NCBI GenBank assembly: GCA_902493335.1
Contig: CABUPJ010000039.1
Location: 1 to 33,908 of the forward strand
Source of the DNA: an uncultured Porphyromonadaceae bacterium
GTDB lineage: Bacteria > Bacteroidota > Bacteroidia > Bacteroidales > Muribaculaceae
Reading direction: 5' to 3'
DNA length: 33,908 nt
Below are positions 18,430-26,258 of the stretch, one piece after another (the first letter of the stretch is position 1; each line of letters opens with the position of its first letter). The position numbers and the translations under genes were made by a program. The notes beneath the pieces are model-generated. The model had not been told where the DNA came from. It searched no databases and was given only the letters and a program-made list of their open reading frames with translations.

Positions 18430-19600
18430 AGAGTCGTCTGTTCTTTAAATTTATATAAATATAGCTTGCCGACCGCATCATATCGCACAGCAACAGAGGC
18501 ACAAAGGCTACGTTGCCCGACTGTGGCAGCCAGGGCCACGCGGCGGCAAGAAAAATTAACACAACAAAGTTAACAATTTGATATGACAAAATGATTGCCT
18601 TGGCCTTTTTTAACCAAATAAATATTGCCGGAATGAGGCAGAAGGGATTGAGCCAAACGAGCAGATAGTTGGGCGACGTGGCCTCGTGGACCGATATAAA
18701 GACCAGAAATGCAATCAGGCAGCCGGTGAGGCCAAAGGCACCGAAAAGCAGGCTGTCGAACCAACGGCTCACACGCCGGCGGCGTATATCTCTGACTGTC
18801 AGCACAAGAGTTATAGCAAGCAGCAGCGTAAAGATTGCCGTCGGTGTCAGAAACCACGGTGTCGGCCCTTCAACGGCGGCGTCGGGAGCGACGTCATTGA
18901 CAATCACGGCAGGGCCTGTCACGGGACGGCCTCCGGCAGTAGCCGAGGCAAGGAGGCTGTCGAGTGTCGCCGGAGCGAAAGTGGCCTCGCGGAGCGTTAT
19001 GGGATAGTCGATGCCGCTGCCGAGCGCGAGATCGATGCCGAACTGATACCACGGATAATTGGTGTGATAGCGCCGCATGACCTCGCGGAATGTCGTCATG
19101 CCGGCCGACGGCACGCCATCGAGCACTATGCTGTCGCCGAGAGCACGCTCGACGATGGCGAGGGGCCGTGTGGCGCAGTTGTCTTTGACATAATTATAGC
19201 GGTAGACAGCGTTCTCGGGGCGCAGATTCTCGTCGACAAGCGCGAGAAAACGCGCTGTCTGCACCGAATCGAACGCGACCGGATGCTCGACGATGCGGCG
19301 TCCCTGCCTGACGTAAGCGTCGGCGAAAGGCCGCCAGGGATAGGCCACGACGCGGTAGTCAGTCTCGCCCTTGACAAAGCGGTAGATGAAATTGGGGCTG
19401 TTGAAATCATACGTGCCGTAGCTCACGGCGACGTCATAGTTGGGAGATTTGACGCGCAGAGCCGTGTGGCCCTCGAGTTCGTAGACGTCGGGCCCGGGAT
19501 AAAAATTGACGATGCTGACCTCGACCCCGCCGGCGGCAAGGGCGGCAAACGAAACGGCAAGAGCCAGTGTGACAGATAATATCCGTTTAAAAATCGTCAT
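18407..19600 (-). CDS. DUF4105 membrane protein, Lnb-like lipoprotein N-acyltransferase candidate
   Basis: The 397-residue protein has a signal peptide or first membrane segment (about 5-23), then a periplasmic DUF4105 domain (about 28-210). The domain contains an NlpC/P60-like pair, H45 (LEGHTALRV) and C142 (YVKDNCATR). Four or five membrane helices follow (about 250-268, 283-304, 314-331, 337-356, perhaps 364-382). DUF4105 is the N-terminal domain of Lnb enzymes, which move an acyl chain on lipoproteins in some Gram-positive bacteria. A similar lipoprotein-maturation role in Bacteroidetes is plausible, and this protein also has the membrane part. That function is inferred, not shown. It overlaps the genes on both sides (14 and 23 bases), so its synthesis is probably coupled to them. 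Confidence 0.82.
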   Translation of the reverse strand: MTIFKRILSVTLALAVSFAALAAGGVEVSIVNFYPGPDVYELEGHTALRVKSPNYDVAVSYGTYDFNSPNFIYRFVKGETDYRVVAYPWRPFADAYVRQGRRIVEHPVAFDSVQTARFLALVDENLRPENAVYRYNYVKDNCATRPLAIVERALGDSIVLDGVPSAGMTTFREVMRRYHTNYPWYQFGIDLALGSGIDYPITLREATFAPATLDSLLASATAGGRPVTGPAVIVNDVAPDAAVEGPTPWFLTPTAIFTLLLAITLVLTVRDIRRRRVSRWFDSLLFGAFGLTGCLIAFLVFISVHEATSPNYLLVWLNPFCLIPAIFIWLKKAKAIILSYQIVNFVVLIFLAAAWPWLPQSGNVAFVPLLLCDMMRSASYIYINLKNRRLFAGEVNR

Positions 19601-20261
19601 TGGAGGTCAGTGACTTATTGAGTGATTCGAGCATCGAGGCATTGAGATTGTCAAGGCCTTCCCTGACGTCATGAAGCACTTTCCAGTTATGTTCGGCGGT
19701 CTTCCATTCGTCAGAAGCCTTGCCTTTCTCGCGGTCACGGTCGCTGCGGTATTTGGGTGTGCCGTCGAGATACTCGACATAAGCGTTGAGAATATTGTCA
19801 TAAGTCTCGTCGACGGGCCAGTCGAGGCTTCCGCCGTAGAAGCGCTGCGCCAGACCGGTGATGAGATTGATGTCGGCCGAGTTTAGGGGCATGTACTCGT
19901 CGAAGCCGGCAGGACGGACGATGCGGAACGAAATCTTCGGAGCGAGACAGCGCACACGGTATCTGCCCTCGCGCACATCAATCTGATATGTAGCCGAAAC
20001 GACAGGGTCGATAAATTCAGAAGCGGCCTTGACCGGACACGCCCACTTGACTATCATCGTGCCGCGGCCGGCATCTTCCATGTCGATGACGTCAGAACGG
20101 TCGAATGTCAGCGACACCCAGCGGCGCAGGTTGTGCCACATGTCGTCTTTTGACAGCGGGCTCTCGCGGACGGTCTCGACAACCTTGTCGCTCTGAGCCG
20201 AGGCTGCGAACGGCAGCGCGGCAAAGACGGCGACCATGAATAAAATCAGTCTCGTTTTCAT
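19587..20261 (-). CDS. Secreted DUF4468-like protein
   Basis: This 224-residue protein has a clear signal peptide (about 1-22, ending SAQ). The middle (about 28-125) carries alternating strands with WHNLRRWVSLTF, a mixed beta domain resembling the DUF4468/TBP-like fold common in Bacteroidetes envelope proteins. The C-terminal part (about 160-224) is charged and helical, without clear motifs. It is probably periplasmic. The start overlaps the queE stop (ATGA, 20258-20261), and its own end overlaps the DUF4105 gene by 14 bases. A shared envelope role with the next two genes is an inference from this coupling. Confidence 0.72.
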   Translation of the reverse strand: MKTRLILFMVAVFAALPFAASAQSDKVVETVRESPLSKDDMWHNLRRWVSLTFDRSDVIDMEDAGRGTMIVKWACPVKAASEFIDPVVSATYQIDVREGRYRVRCLAPKISFRIVRPAGFDEYMPLNSADINLITGLAQRFYGGSLDWPVDETYDNILNAYVEYLDGTPKYRSDRDREKGKASDEWKTAEHNWKVLHDVREGLDNLNASMLESLNKSLTSNDDF

Positions 20262-20812
20262 CTTATATCGATAAACTTATGGGTTTGCAATGATAGACGC
20301 CAGCGCGGATGCGACAGGATATATTCGACCGTCTCCCTGATATTGAGACCCGAACAGGGCTGGAGGAAAAGCCGTGGCGCGGGCAGCAGCGAGGCAATCG
20401 TCTCGACGTCCTGTCCCTGATAGACCACTTTCAGCTCGTCGATGCGGCCTATCTCCCACGGAGCTTCCTTCGGCGAGCATGTCACCCAGTCGACATCAGG
20501 CGGCAGGGGAAGGCTGCCGTTGGTCTCGACCTGAATGAAAAATTTCTCAGCTTTGAGAGCCCTGACAAGCTCGCTGTCGAGCTGCAGAGCGGGCTCGCCG
20601 CCGGTGACAACAAGATGGCGCGGACAATAACGCGCTACTTCGGCGACAATCTCTTCGGCCGTCATCTCACGACCGTCGAAATGGTCGGTATCACAGAAGT
20701 CACAGCGGCGGTTGCAGCCGCTGAAGCGGAGGAACACGGCGGCTGTGCCGGTGAACCAGCCCTCGCCCTGCAGCGAGCAGAATATTTCGTTTACTTTATA
20801 GGTCTTTTTCAT
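20258..20812 (-). CDS. queE: 7-carboxy-7-deazaguanine synthase QueE
   Basis: QueE is a radical SAM enzyme that converts 6-carboxytetrahydropterin to 7-carboxy-7-deazaguanine, the second dedicated step toward queuosine. The 184-residue protein begins MKKTYKVNEIF and has the [4Fe-4S] motif C33-x3-C37-x2-C40 followed by DTDH, the SLQGEG motif near the start (13-18) and the SAM-binding VVTGGEP motif. I chose ATG 20812. The frame is open further upstream to 20959, but that stretch is a low-complexity serine/threonine sequence inside queD. The length fits the short QueE class. It overlaps queD by 17 bases and the next gene by 4. Confidence 0.96.
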   Translation of the reverse strand: MKKTYKVNEIFCSLQGEGWFTGTAAVFLRFSGCNRRCDFCDTDHFDGREMTAEEIVAEVARYCPRHLVVTGGEPALQLDSELVRALKAEKFFIQVETNGSLPLPPDVDWVTCSPKEAPWEIGRIDELKVVYQGQDVETIASLLPAPRLFLQPCSGLNIRETVEYILSHPRWRLSLQTHKFIDIR

Positions 20813-21131
20813 AACTTGCCGTATTTCCTTCACTTTCCTGAACATCGACACGATAGCAGTTGTCGACGTTGTCGCATATCCAGCGGGCGATATTCTCGGC
20901 CGTGGGATTGAAACCGACGACGTCGTTGAGGCATTTGTGGTCGAGACGGTCGCTGACAAGACGCTTGATGTCAGTGAAGTCGGTCACCATGCCGTTGGCA
21001 TTGAGTTCAGCGGCGCGGCAGTGGACGGTGATAATCCAGTTGTGGCCGTGAAGCGACGAACATTTGCTCTCGTAGTCGAGCGAGAGGCGGTGAGCCGCCG
21101 ATATTTCGAGTCGTTTGCTGACGTAATACAT
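20796..21131 (-). CDS. queD: 6-carboxytetrahydropterin synthase QueD
   Basis: QueD makes 6-carboxy-5,6,7,8-tetrahydropterin from dihydroneopterin triphosphate, feeding QueE. The 111-residue protein has the zinc ligands H14 (AAHRL), H28 and H30 (LHGHN), the catalytic cysteine C24, the D64-H65 pair and a late glutamate (E99 or E101) for pterin binding. Length and motifs match the QueD/PTPS family. The gene lies 3 bases after the CCA-adding enzyme and overlaps queE by 17 bases, so the two queuosine steps are coupled. No preQ1 riboswitch is visible, as expected inside an operon. Confidence 0.96.
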   Translation of the reverse strand: MYYVSKRLEISAAHRLSLDYESKCSSLHGHNWIITVHCRAAELNANGMVTDFTDIKRLVSDRLDHKCLNDVVGFNPTAENIARWICDNVDNCYRVDVQESEGNTASYEKDL

Positions 21132-21134
21132 AGT

Positions 21135-22580
21135 TTACTGTTTTTTTTCTAATTCTTCAGGATAATTGACAACGGGAATGTCGTTCTTGGCCGCGAGGTC
21201 AAGCAGATAGGCGAGCGCGGACTCGCGTGTGTCTTCTATCTCGCAGTCTTTGATGGCCTGTTTGAGGTTTGAGGCGAAGAAGCCTACAGTCGGTGACTGC
21301 GGCAGCCCGAAAATCTTCATGATCTCGACGCCGTCGACGGGATTGCGGCGGGCGCGCTCGGCGTCTTTGGCCGAAATATCGCGGAATTTCTCATCGACAA
21401 TGTCGAAGTTGTCGAGAAAACGCTGTTTCTTCTCCTCGTTCTTGCTGGTTATGTCGGCGCGGGCGAGTATCATCAGGTCGGCGAGGTCGTCCTCGGCATA
21501 GTTCATCAGACGGCGGACGGCGCTGTCTGTCACCTCTTCTTCGACAAGCGCTATCGGCCGCATGTGGAGGTCGACGAGTTTACGCACATAACGCATCTCG
21601 GCGCCGAGCGGCAGTTTCAGTCGGGCGAATATGCCCGGAATCATCTTGGCGCCCACTATGTTGTGGCTGTGGAATGTCCAGCCGAGATTTTTGTCATAGC
21701 GTTTGGTGACGGGCTTGGCGATGTCATGCAGGAGTGCGGCCCAGCGCAGCCATTCGTTATCAGAGGCCGCAGCGACGCCGTCGAGCACCTGCAGGGTGTG
21801 ATAGAAGTTGTCCTTGTGACCGCGGCCGTTGACGACCTCGACACAGCGCAGGGCCGCCAGCTCGGGAAGTATCAGCTTGAGCAACCCGCTTTTATAGAGC
21901 AAATCCCACCCTATCGACGGCCTGGGCGAACGCATTATCTTGGACAGCTCGTCCTTGATGCGCTCGGCGGTGATGATTTCTATGCGCGAGGCGTTGCGGC
22001 AGATGGCGTCGAAGGTCTCGGGCCAGATGTCAAACTGCAGCTGCGTGGCGAACCTGATGGCGCGCAGCATGCGCAGTGGATCGTCGCTGAAAGTTATGTC
22101 GGGGTCGAGAGGGGTGCGGATGATGCGTCGTTCGAGATCTCCGAGACCGTCAAACATGTCGACAAGCTCGCCGAAGGTGTCGCCGTTGACAGATATCGCC
22201 ATGGCGTTGATTGTGAAATCGCGGCGCGAGATGTCGTCTTCGAGAGTGCCGTTCTCGACGATGGGGTTGCGCGAGTTGCGGTTGTATGACTCTCGGCGTG
22301 CACCGACAAATTCGAGTTCGACACCGTGGCGGCAGATACGGGCGGTGCCATAGTTGCGGAAAACGGCTACCTTGGTATTGGAGCCGAGTCGAGAGGCCAC
22401 CGCCTGCGCAAGCTCGATGCCGGGACCGACACATACAAAATCGATGTCTTTCGACGGCCGCTCAATCAGAAGGTCGCGCACATAGCCGCCGACGACATAG
22501 CACCGGCGGCCGAGGTCGTCGGCCACATCGCCGACAGTTTTGAATATCTTGTTTTTTAAATGATTTTTAAGGTTTGTCAT
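21135..22580 (-). CDS. cca: CCA-adding tRNA nucleotidyltransferase (with HD domain)
   Basis: The enzyme adds or repairs the 3' CCA of tRNAs. From ATG 22580 it has 481 residues: the nucleotidyltransferase motif GGYVRD (31-36) with catalytic D45 and D47, the RRDFTINAMA motif, the RNA- and nucleotide-recognition region, and an HD phosphohydrolase-like domain (LLHDIAKP, H285-D286). Upstream in the same frame is a TTG at 22604 that would overlap the M24 gene. The ATG gives the usual family start, MTNLKNHLKNKIF, and leaves a 16-base gap. The tRNA-Pro gene in this window does not encode CCA, so this activity is needed for it. Confidence 0.95.
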   Translation of the reverse strand: MTNLKNHLKNKIFKTVGDVADDLGRRCYVVGGYVRDLLIERPSKDIDFVCVGPGIELAQAVASRLGSNTKVAVFRNYGTARICRHGVELEFVGARRESYNRNSRNPIVENGTLEDDISRRDFTINAMAISVNGDTFGELVDMFDGLGDLERRIIRTPLDPDITFSDDPLRMLRAIRFATQLQFDIWPETFDAICRNASRIEIITAERIKDELSKIMRSPRPSIGWDLLYKSGLLKLILPELAALRCVEVVNGRGHKDNFYHTLQVLDGVAAASDNEWLRWAALLHDIAKPVTKRYDKNLGWTFHSHNIVGAKMIPGIFARLKLPLGAEMRYVRKLVDLHMRPIALVEEEVTDSAVRRLMNYAEDDLADLMILARADITSKNEEKKQRFLDNFDIVDEKFRDISAKDAERARRNPVDGVEIMKIFGLPQSPTVGFFASNLKQAIKDCEIEDTRESALAYLLDLAAKNDIPVVNYPEELEKKQ

Positions 22581-22596
22581 CAGCAGCAGAAATCTG

Positions 22597-23802
22597 TCAG
22601 TCAAAATAAATAATTTCTTCGGGAGCGTCGGTGAGCCGTTCCATCGGCCCCGAATCGGTGACGCGGTAAGTGTTCTCTATGCCGACGGCGCCGACGCCCG
22701 GAATGACAAATTTAGGTTCGAGGGCTATGACATTTCCGGCCGCGAGAATGTCGCGCGAGCGCGGAGCGATGACGGGCAGTTCGTTGATTTCGATGCCGAC
22801 ACCGTGGCCCACAAAGCCGGCATGCTGGCGGTGGCCCATGAAAAACTCGGCCATGCCGGCCTCTGTCGCCATTTCGAGCGCCCTTTCATACAAAGCCTTC
22901 GCCTCGACGCCGGGACGTCCCATGCGGGCAAGCTCAGCGCAGATGTCGATCGAGAGCTGATGGGCGCGGGCTGCGCGTTCGGGCAGGGGCTCGACGGCGT
23001 AGCAACGCGTCATGTCTGTCATATAGCCTGTGAAATTGCCGTTTACATCAACCATGACGCTGAGACCGGGCTTGATGATTGTGCCGTCGGCGCCGACAGG
23101 CAGCGACGGGTCCATGCCTGCGCCACCCATGGCGAAATCATAGGGCGACGGATTGTCGGCATTCCCACCGACGAGCACATTACCCATAAACAGCTCCATA
23201 TCGTTGCCGGCGACGCGGAACTGGCCGAGGCAGCCTTCGAGACGGGCCGTGCGTTCGATCTCGACCTGAAGCTCGATGTCGCGCATACCCTCTTTATAGA
23301 GATGCGGGATGCGTTCATAAAGATGGCGGTGTTTTACGCCCGAGAATCTGATTTTTGCTATCTCCTCGTCGGTCTTGACAGCACGCGCCGCACACATCAC
23401 GGGAGTAGCGTCGGCAAATTCGACACCGGGAAATATCTTCATCAGTCTTGTGACCGCGTTATAACTCAACGCACCCATCTCGAGGCCCATGCGGCGCGGA
23501 GGACGTATGGCAGACTCGCCCTCGAACATGCGCGTCATCTCTTCGGGCTTGCGTATCATCACGATGCGTCCGCCGACGAGATGACATGGACGTTTGACAG
23601 CATAGTAAGGCTCGTCGCTGTCGGTCGAGACATATACATAGCCCGAGAAGACACGTCCGGTCAGATAATATACGTTGGCGTTGTCGCTGACAAGGAGGCC
23701 GTCGACACCGTTTTTACTCATCATGGCTCTAACCTTGTCGCAACGCAATTTCTGCTCACTGTCACTCAAAAGACAAAGTTTATCTTTATCAACACTCTCC
23801 AT
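22597..23802 (-). CDS. M24-family peptidase (Xaa-Pro aminopeptidase-like)
   Basis: The 401-residue protein has a creatinase-type N-terminal domain (about 15-150) and a C-terminal pita-bread metallopeptidase domain. All five expected metal ligands are seen: D252 and D263 (VDVNGNFTGYMTDMTR), H333 (GHGVGIE), E362 (ALEPKF) and E376 (GIENTY). It should remove N-terminal residues before proline or cut a related dipeptide in the cytoplasm; no signal peptide is present. The exact specificity (prolidase or aminopeptidase P) cannot be decided here. Its start overlaps the HAD gene by 14 bases. Confidence 0.92.
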   Translation of the reverse strand: MESVDKDKLCLLSDSEQKLRCDKVRAMMSKNGVDGLLVSDNANVYYLTGRVFSGYVYVSTDSDEPYYAVKRPCHLVGGRIVMIRKPEEMTRMFEGESAIRPPRRMGLEMGALSYNAVTRLMKIFPGVEFADATPVMCAARAVKTDEEIAKIRFSGVKHRHLYERIPHLYKEGMRDIELQVEIERTARLEGCLGQFRVAGNDMELFMGNVLVGGNADNPSPYDFAMGGAGMDPSLPVGADGTIIKPGLSVMVDVNGNFTGYMTDMTRCYAVEPLPERAARAHQLSIDICAELARMGRPGVEAKALYERALEMATEAGMAEFFMGHRQHAGFVGHGVGIEINELPVIAPRSRDILAAGNVIALEPKFVIPGVGAVGIENTYRVTDSGPMERLTDAPEEIIYFD

Positions 23803-24433
23803 TTTTCACTAATTTTATCAGATCGCTGAATTTTTTTATGATATAATCGGGGTCGCTGACATGACCGAAGCCATACGCGGCCCAGGCTATCGGAACGCCT
23901 GCCCTGTGAGAGGCGTCGGCATCGCCCTGCGTGTCTCCCACATAAAGCGGAGACCTGAGGCCATAGCGGCTGACGAGCGTCGCGATGTTGACGTCTTTGC
24001 CGACATGTGTCTGGCCGTAGGTCAGCGAGTCGGTGAAGCAGTCGGTCAGGCCTGAATATGCCATGAAGTTGACAGCCCCTTTGGGCGAACAGTTGCTTAC
24101 CATAAACAGCTTATGGTCGCGGGCAAGCTCTCTTATAGTCTCTTTCACACCGGGATATAGGCGCCCGCCGAGAACCGGCATAAGGCGGTCTTCGTTTGCG
24201 TCGAGCGCAGCGAGGAAACGCGTGCGGTCGACATGTCGGGTGACGATTGTATCGACAAGGACGTCGACGGGCTTGCCCATGAGACGGTCAAGCTCCTCCC
24301 GTGTGACTTTGATATCGCCGAGACCGAACTCGTCGAGTGTATACTCCCAGATTTTACAGTAGGAGGGAACGGCATCCCAGAGAGTGCCGTCCATATCGAA
24401 AATCAGACTGTCGAAATATTGTTTCATGTTCAT
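23789..24433 (-). CDS. HAD-superfamily hydrolase (Gph-like phosphatase)
   Basis: The 214-residue protein has the four HAD motifs: D13-M-D15-G-T (I), S113-N114 (II), K146 (III) and the acidic G-D167-x3-D171 (IV). A helical cap sits between motifs I and II, as in the phosphoglycolate phosphatase group. It should remove phosphate from a small metabolite in the cytoplasm. The start overlaps the gldH stop (ATGA, 24430-24433); a second ATG two codons later is also possible. Substrate unknown. Confidence 0.9.
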   Translation of the reverse strand: MNMKQYFDSLIFDMDGTLWDAVPSYCKIWEYTLDEFGLGDIKVTREELDRLMGKPVDVLVDTIVTRHVDRTRFLAALDANEDRLMPVLGGRLYPGVKETIRELARDHKLFMVSNCSPKGAVNFMAYSGLTDCFTDSLTYGQTHVGKDVNIATLVSRYGLRSPLYVGDTQGDADASHRAGVPIAWAAYGFGHVSDPDYIIKKFSDLIKLVKNGEC

Positions 24434-24894
24434 TTGCCGTTTGACACAAACACTATGCCGATCTGCTCGATGTCCTCGAGCGTGTCCTGACGCATAATGT
24501 GCCGTATCTTTATAGGAACACTGTCGGGCGCGATAATGTTTTTAAGCACAGTGTCGGCGCGCTGATAGCTCAGACCGAGACCTGTGCCGTACCAGCGGCC
24601 CATCGGGTCAGCCAAAGCTATGTTGAAAGTATCTGTAACAGTGACTGTGTCGCAGATCCGCCTTGTCATCTCAAGCCATATATTGCTGTATATGTAGCCG
24701 TTGCCGTGGCGCACTACCACAACGAGGTCGCCCCGCGCGCCCGAATCGCAGTCGAGCGGCCCGAAAGCGAGAGTGTCGCCGTAGAGCCATCCGTCGGCAC
24801 TGACCGTACGGTAGTCGCCGCTCTCATCGGCACCGAAGCCGCACGCCGCAGCCAGCATCAGCAGCAAAACAGCGACCGCCGGCAGCCGTTTCAT
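24430..24894 (-). CDS. gldH: GldH family lipoprotein
   Basis: This 154-residue lipoprotein has a signal with lipobox LAAAC, the modified cysteine being C18. The GldH pattern is present in order: YIYSNIWLEM, an LADPMGRWYGTGLG segment, and the closing RQDTLEDIEQIGIVF. GldH is needed for gliding in flavobacteria but is also kept by non-gliding Bacteroidales, where its job is unclear. It is bounded by 4-base overlaps on both sides, with the PSP1 gene and the HAD gene. Confidence 0.88.
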   Translation of the reverse strand: MKRLPAVAVLLLMLAAACGFGADESGDYRTVSADGWLYGDTLAFGPLDCDSGARGDLVVVVRHGNGYIYSNIWLEMTRRICDTVTVTDTFNIALADPMGRWYGTGLGLSYQRADTVLKNIIAPDSVPIKIRHIMRQDTLEDIEQIGIVFVSNGK

Positions 24895-26234
24895 GACGCA
24901 GACCCGTTTTTACCTCCGGCAGCTGTGTCACCGCCTTCGGGACGGTTAGACTTGTCACCCGCCCCACCCTGTCGGCGGCGACGGTCATTGCGGCGCTTCT
25001 GTCGCTCGGGGCGGCGGTTTTCGCCTCCTGCGCCATCGGCGTCGGCACCCTCCTGACGGTTTTCGCCGGCGGTTTTCGCGGCATCGGCGCCATTGCCGTT
25101 AGCGGCCTGAGGCTGTGACTTCTGTTTGTTACGGCGTTTTTTCTTCTTGTCGAAACGCGCGACGTCGTCTTGGCCGAGTATGTCGCCGAAGGCTTTGTTT
25201 TCGGCGGGCTTTGCGCCTTCCTCAGCCTCGAGGGTCAGCGGTTTCTCGCCGGCCTTGTTCATGGCTATGACCTCGAATGCGCGCCGGGCGTCGATGGTGA
25301 CAAGGTTGGCTGCAAACGATTTGTCGGTCGAGTATGTGATCTCGCGCTTGAATATGTCGGTTTTGAAATGATAGTATGTAGCGTCGGCGGTCTCGAGCCT
25401 GACGTCGCGCGGCGGCAGGAACTTGGCGCTCTCGACATAGACGTCGACCTCGAAGTTGAGACAGCATTTGAGCTTGGCACACTGTCCGGCAAGCTTCTGA
25501 GGGTTAAGGGATATATCCTGATAGCGGGCGGCACTCGTGGCGACCGACACGAAGTTGGTCATCCAGCTCGAACAGCACAGCGGACGTCCGCAGGGGCCGA
25601 TGCCGCCGATGCGGCCGGCCTCCTGACGCGCGCCTATCTGTTTCATCTCTATCCTCACCTTGAACGTGTCGGCCAGCACCTTGATGAGCTGACGGAAGTC
25701 GACGCGCTCGTCGGCGATATAATAGAAGATGGCCTTGTTGCCGTCGCCCTGATACTCGACATCGCCGATTTTCATGTTGAGGTTGAGACTCTCGGCTATC
25801 TTGCGGGCGCGTATCATCGTGTCGTGCTCGCGGGCCTTGGCTTCCTCGAATTTCTCGATGTCGGCAGGCTTGGCCTTGCGGAATATGCGTCTGACCTCGG
25901 CGTTGGGCTTGACATTGGCCTTGCGCATTGCCAGATTGACCAGCGCGCCGACCATAGTCACCTCGCCTATATCGTGACCCGGCGAAGCCTCGACGGCGAC
26001 GAGATCGCCGATCTTGAGATCGAGGTTTATCGAATTTTTATAGTAGCCTTTGCGCGTGTTCTTGAACTGCACCTCGACCATATCGCTGTCGGCATACCCG
26101 CCGGGTATGTCGTCGAGCCAGTTGAACGAGTGCAGCTTGCCGCGCGGCTCTTTGTCGCAACAACGGCGACAGCGGCCGGCAGGTTTCAGTTCTTCGCGGC
26201 CGTCGTCCTCGGCGGCCTTGTCTTTCTCACTCAT
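24891..26234 (-). CDS. PSP1-domain protein, RicT/YaaT-like
   Basis: The 447-residue protein has a PSP1 core (about 50-290). The cysteines typical of the RicT group are present: GPCGRPLCC (C215, C220, C221) and QCAKLKCCLN (C252, C257, C258). A further cluster, C22, C25, C26, sits at the N-terminus. In Bacillus subtilis RicT joins RicA and RicF in an iron-sulfur complex that steers RNase Y. The rny gene lies directly upstream with a 24-base gap, which fits that partnership. From about 335 the protein has a long disordered tail rich in lysine, arginine, asparagine and glycine (KKKKRRNK and repeats), likely to bind RNA. The stop overlaps gldH by 4 bases. Confidence 0.9.
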   Translation of the reverse strand: MSEKDKAAEDDGREELKPAGRCRRCCDKEPRGKLHSFNWLDDIPGGYADSDMVEVQFKNTRKGYYKNSINLDLKIGDLVAVEASPGHDIGEVTMVGALVNLAMRKANVKPNAEVRRIFRKAKPADIEKFEEAKAREHDTMIRARKIAESLNLNMKIGDVEYQGDGNKAIFYYIADERVDFRQLIKVLADTFKVRIEMKQIGARQEAGRIGGIGPCGRPLCCSSWMTNFVSVATSAARYQDISLNPQKLAGQCAKLKCCLNFEVDVYVESAKFLPPRDVRLETADATYYHFKTDIFKREITYSTDKSFAANLVTIDARRAFEVIAMNKAGEKPLTLEAEEGAKPAENKAFGDILGQDDVARFDKKKKRRNKQKSQPQAANGNGADAAKTAGENRQEGADADGAGGENRRPERQKRRNDRRRRQGGAGDKSNRPEGGDTAAGGKNGSAS

Positions 26235-26258
26235 ATATAATAAGTATATAGGAGGATG

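Noticed and set aside
20813..20959. N-terminal extension of queE
   Set aside because: The extra 49 residues are low-complexity serine/threonine sequence lying inside queD; the family start MKKTYKVNEIF fits at 20812.
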